Of a stretch of DNA of 5,331 nucleotides, positions 5,194 through 5,331 are shown piece by piece; the stretch's first letter is position 1, and every line of letters begins with the position of its first letter. Below the pieces are notes generated by a model, which had not been told where the DNA came from, did no database searches, and saw only the letters and a program-made list of their open reading frames with translations. The stretch lies in the NCBI GenBank assembly GCA_031289285.1, contig JAITPT010000283.1, positions 1 through 5,331 on the forward strand, in the 5' to 3' direction. Source of the stretch: Puniceicoccales bacterium. GTDB taxonomy: Bacteria; Verrucomicrobiota; Verrucomicrobiia; Opitutales; UBA953. A program made the position numbers and the translations under genes.

Positions 5194-5331
5194 CTGCGGG
5201 ATGGGTTTGCGCAAGATTTTGAGGCGGATGCGGTTTGCGCTTTCCCGACGCGCACCTTGCGGTGCGTGGAGCGGAAAGAGCAAGCCGCAGACGGCCAAAA
5301 GATTGCGCAAAACCGCCCGCATTAACTGCCG
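5186..5331. repeat. Long imperfect stem-loop with 71-nt arms
   Basis: Two arms of equal length (5186-5256 and 5261-5331) are largely complementary around a TTGC apex. Blocks that pair include CGGCAGTT with AACTGCCG at the base, TTTGCGCAA (5206-5214) with TTGCGCAAA (5303-5311), GATTTTG with CAAAAGA near 5215-5221, GCGGTTTGCGCTTTCC (5230-5245) with 5273-5288 apart from two non-Watson-Crick positions, and CGCACC with GGTGCG at the apex. Mismatches and one-base bulges are scattered, which suggests selection on structure or an aged inverted repeat. No transposase or known RNA family is recognised. Confidence 0.75.

Larger units (their letters stand above)
5147..5331. repeat. 20-bp perfect inverted repeat bounding the right-edge element
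   Basis: CGGCAGTTAATGCGGGCGGT at 5147-5166 has its exact reverse complement at 5312-5331, ending on the last base of the window. The repeat may continue past the edge. The enclosed 145 bp contain no open frame of note and most of it folds on itself (see the long stem-loop), so a small non-autonomous mobile element or a structured-repeat family member is the best description. Confidence 0.8.

Noticed and set aside
4911..5255. A 114-codon minus-strand frame overlapping the peptidase start
   Set aside because: It spans the stem-loop repeat and the peptidase leader, and its translation has no protein-like pattern.

Overview
The window reads as a GC-rich bacterial chromosome segment. All five supportable genes lie on the minus strand. 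From right to left they are a prolyl oligopeptidase-family peptidase (4999-2819), then the membrane-sector genes of an F-type ATP synthase in the usual order: atpB (subunit a), atpE (subunit c), atpF (subunit b) and atpH (delta). The gene content, the short delta subunit, the lack of Shine-Dalgarno sequences and the style of the intergenic repeats suggest a Verrucomicrobiota-type genome, perhaps Opitutaceae-like. That assignment is inference from pattern memory, not a search.

Layout. 1-249 is non-coding, downstream of atpH, and holds a string of small hairpins and a 15-C run that look like a composite interspersed repeat. 250-2476 is the atpHFEB block: atpE, atpF and atpH are almost contiguous, while atpB and atpE are separated by 111 bp with a hairpin and a strikingly G-free leader. 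2477-2818 is non-coding: a hairpin beside the atpB start, a G-quadruplex-capable tract, and a large inverted repeat built from CACAAAGG-type units around a G-rich core. 2819-4999 is the peptidase. 5000-5331 is non-coding and carries a 39-bp tandem duplication leading into a long stem-loop of about 146 bp that runs to the window edge.

Function. Subunits a and c form the proton path and rotor of the ATP synthase, and b and delta form the peripheral stalk. The catalytic-head genes (atpA, G, D, C) would normally follow atpH at once, but the 249 bp visible after atpH hold only repeats, so they lie outside the window or elsewhere. The peptidase is probably exported and cleaves short proline-containing peptides; it has no evident link to the ATP synthase and is separated from it by the inverted repeat.

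I found no convincing new multi-gene system. The points most worth a second look are the repeat structures at all three gene borders, the atpE leader and the short delta subunit.
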